From Candidatus Dadabacteria bacterium (GTDB lineage: Bacteria > Desulfobacterota_D > UBA1144 > Nemesobacterales > UBA2774), in the NCBI GenBank assembly GCA_020054175.1, contig JAGVLR010000047.1, forward strand, positions 1 through 7,562: a stretch of DNA of 7,562 nucleotides, in the 5' to 3' direction. The notes below the pieces were generated by a model, which saw only the letters and a program-made list of their open reading frames with translations, searched no databases and had not been told where the DNA came from. The translations under genes were made by a program, and so were the position numbers. Below are positions 6,150 to 7,562 of this stretch, in pieces. Numbering within the stretch: position 1 is the stretch's first letter; the number at the start of each line of letters is the position of its first letter.

Positions 6150-6165
6150 TGCATCCGGCGTGCCG
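6150..6165 (-). promoter_or_regulatory. Weaker sigma-54-like site
   Basis: CGGCACGCCGGATGCA on the minus strand matches the sigma-54 consensus except for C at the first position and A in place of the first T of TTGC. The GG and GC elements keep the 10-base spacing. No gene starts just downstream, so it may be chance. Confidence 0.25.
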
Positions 6166-6264
6166 ACTCGTTACTGGAAGGTTATTCAGTGTTAAGAAGA
6201 AGATACGCAAAGAGAGGTATTGCATAAGGCAAGACAGCGCCGTAGCGGGATTGCATAGCGCACG

Positions 6265-6280
6265 AACGGCGGCCGTTTTT
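6265..6280 (+). terminator. Weak terminator-like hairpin, plus orientation
   Basis: AACGG-CGG-CCGTT overlaps a five-T run (6276-6280). The stem is five base pairs, two of them A-T, and there is no clear plus-strand transcript for it to end. Confidence 0.25.
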
Positions 6281-6464
6281 ACATCCGGGGCGGAGTGGCC
6301 GTTCCCCGAAGCCGGGGCTTGTGAATGGATGCGGCAGGGTGGAGGTCGGACGCCGGATTACGGGCGAAGGGACACGGCGTTGCCGGAGCTCGTTCCGGAC
6401 AATGCCCGAGGAAAGAGATCGGCATTACCTGGGAAAAATTGTGCGGGTAGTGAGGCCCGACACA

Positions 6465-7562
6465 TCAATCGAGCGCCTTGCCCCTCGTTTCGGGAAGGGT
6501 AAGAACGACTATGGCCGCAGCCACGGCGAAAACGGATACAGCCGTGAGGCCTGTCGCGAAGCCGTACGCCCCTACCAGGTAGCCGATCAATGGAGGTGCT
6601 ATTGCCGACACGCCCCTTCCGACGTTGTAGCAAAAGCCCTGCGCCGTACCGCGCGCACGGGTGGGGAATATCTCGGAGAATATGGCTCCGAAGCCGGAAT
6701 AAAAGCCGGTACCGAAAAAGCCGATCAACGGGCCTAGTATGATAACGGCCTCGATGCTCTTTGCATGGCCGAAGAACCAGACGAGGACCGCCATTGCGAG
6801 AAGGTAGGTCACGAAGACCGGCCTTCTCCCGAATTTGTCACTGAAAAATCCGAACGTGTTACAGCCTATGAATGCGCCTATGTTAATCGGGATAATCCAC
6901 AGGAAGCCTTTCGTATCGAGGCCGATTCCCTTATCGCTGGCCAGGAACTGGGGAAGCCAGAAATAAAGGCCCCAGTATGCAATCATGCAGAGGCTCGTCA
7001 GGAGACATGCTGTGATCGTATAGCGGATGAGGTCGGGCGCGAATATCTGCCCGAGCGTAAATCCGTGCCCCTGCTCGCTATGCTTGCCTTCGTCCCTGTG
7101 GGCTTTGTTTTCTTTCCAGACCTCGGGCTCGTCGAGGTGCCTTCGTATGTAAAAGACGAGAAACGCAGGCGCGACCCCGATGAAGAAAAGCACTCTCCAG
7201 CCGAGGTCGAGCCCGTCGAGAGTTATATTCAGCAAGGGAATCGTGTAGGAGACGCCTTCTTTGAAATAGGGAATTATCAGCGTTGCAAGCAAGGCGGCCA
7301 GGATGTAGCCGATGCCCCAGCCGCTCTGAACCATGCCGATGACCTTTCCCCTGTGTTCTTTAGGCCATTTTTCGGCGACGAGCACTTCTCCCGAAGCCCA
7401 TTCGCCGCCCATGCCGAGACCGAGTATGGCGCGGCATACCAACAGGAAGGCGACGTTCGGAGAGAAAGCGCTTATGCCGGTGAAGAGGGAATACAGTATT
7501 ATCGTGTATGTGAGCGCCCTGACCCTGCCGACGTAGTCTGATATTATGCCGAAGAGCGCGCC
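6465..7562 (-). CDS. MFS metabolite:H+ symporter, SHS/NanT-like (N-terminus beyond right edge)
   Basis: This is an inner-membrane, 12-helix transporter of the major facilitator superfamily. The window holds 365 codons to the TGA at 6465-6467; about 60-80 N-terminal residues (helix 1 and most of helix 2) are missing. The fragment opens with motif A, GALFGIISDYVGRVRAL, between helices 2 and 3. Helix 4 carries LGMGGEWASGEVLV, followed by EKWPKEHRGKVIGMVQSGWG, a pattern typical of sialate, lactate and other organic-acid:H+ symporters. A charged, His-containing central loop (HRDEGKHSEQGHG) separates the halves. The second motif A copy is GFFSDKFGRRP (about 238-248). EIFPTRARGTAQGF and the closing LPETRGKALD complete the fold. 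Substrate cannot be read from sequence. It is transcribed toward the porin gene, but about 790 bp separate them, so they are not an operon in the strict sense. Confidence 0.92.
   Translation of the reverse strand, partial: GALFGIISDYVGRVRALTYTIILYSLFTGISAFSPNVAFLLVCRAILGLGMGGEWASGEVLVAEKWPKEHRGKVIGMVQSGWGIGYILAALLATLIIPYFKEGVSYTIPLLNITLDGLDLGWRVLFFIGVAPAFLVFYIRRHLDEPEVWKENKAHRDEGKHSEQGHGFTLGQIFAPDLIRYTITACLLTSLCMIAYWGLYFWLPQFLASDKGIGLDTKGFLWIIPINIGAFIGCNTFGFFSDKFGRRPVFVTYLLAMAVLVWFFGHAKSIEAVIILGPLIGFFGTGFYSGFGAIFSEIFPTRARGTAQGFCYNVGRGVSAIAPPLIGYLVGAYGFATGLTAVSVFAVAAAIVVLTLPETRGKALD

Larger units (their letters stand above)
5944..6464. other. Gene-poor interval between the MFS gene and the porin promoter
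   Basis: About 520 bases contain no open frame that looks like a protein on either strand. Items seen are an inverted repeat TTTTCC-CGGC-GGAAAA (6020-6035), a weaker sigma-54-like site (6150-6165, minus) and a short plus-strand hairpin with a T-run (6265-6280). The repeat is about 110 bases upstream of the predicted porin transcription start, a normal distance for an enhancer site. Confidence 0.55.

Noticed and set aside
6076..6170. Resemblance to a cobalamin riboswitch on the minus strand (GGGAAG..., GGCCAGG...GCCC)
   Set aside because: The B12 box is only partly matched, the conserved core order and helices are not present, and no gene lies directly downstream.
6434..6459. A possible terminator for the MFS gene (CGGG/CCCG then T-run)
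   Set aside because: The stem is 4 bp with an 8-base loop and the T-run begins five bases after it; too weak to call.
6074..6502. A 142-codon plus-strand open frame in the gap after the MFS gene
   Set aside because: The translation looks random (many Arg, Gly, Cys), there is no ribosome site, and it runs into the MFS 3' end antisense.
6765..7541. A 258-codon plus-strand open frame opposite the MFS gene
   Set aside because: The minus strand encodes clear MFS motifs throughout; the plus frame is highly charged, without recognisable features, and is a codon-bias shadow.

Overview
The window comes from a Gram-negative (diderm) bacterium. It encodes a lipoprotein adaptor, a TolC-type outer-membrane channel and an outer-membrane beta-barrel porin. 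The phylum cannot be fixed from the sequence. Every gene I can support lies on the minus strand, so transcription runs from high to low coordinates: MFS transporter, porin, tRNA-Phe, metal-responsive repressor, TolC-type protein, periplasmic adaptor, RND pump.

Region 1 (about 1-3950) is a heavy-metal efflux cassette. A DUF156 (CsoR/RcnR/FrmR) repressor gene sits just downstream of its own promoter, which contains a perfect 22-bp inverted repeat. It is followed by a TolC-family outer-membrane gene that is frameshifted near its 3' end, a CusB/HlyD-type lipoprotein adaptor, and the first 235 codons of a CusA/CzcA-type RND pump that runs off the left edge. Together they would form a tripartite pump moving metal from periplasm or cytoplasm to the outside. 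The repressor resembles nickel/cobalt RcnR (His3, His60, His64) but has Ser where the family has its near-invariant Cys35, and contains no cysteine at all. The adaptor carries His-rich stretches at both ends. The likeliest substrate is therefore a divalent metal (Ni, Co, Zn or Cd) rather than Cu(I)/Ag(I).

Region 2 (about 4016-4331) holds tRNA-Phe(GAA) with a recognisable sigma-70 promoter and a strong intrinsic terminator for the porin gene upstream of it.

Region 3 (4332-5943) is a gene for a BBP2-like porin with an N-terminal coiled coil. It has a long leader that appears to start at a consensus-quality sigma-54 promoter. The leader also contains a sequence able to pair with the Shine-Dalgarno region.

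Region 4 (5944-6464) is a roughly 520-bp gap without a convincing gene. Region 5 (6465-7562) is most of an MFS metabolite:H+ symporter gene of the SHS/NanT-like type, cut by the right edge. A porin next to an inner-membrane symporter would suit uptake of an organic acid across both membranes, but this is inference.

Sampled lines of the TolC gene look AT-richer (about 40% GC) than sampled lines of the porin and MFS genes (about 58-62%). This fits separate origins for the metal cassette and its neighbours. The points most worth checking are the Cys-free repressor with a predicted leaderless mRNA, the TolC frameshift, and the sigma-54 promoter with its structured leader.
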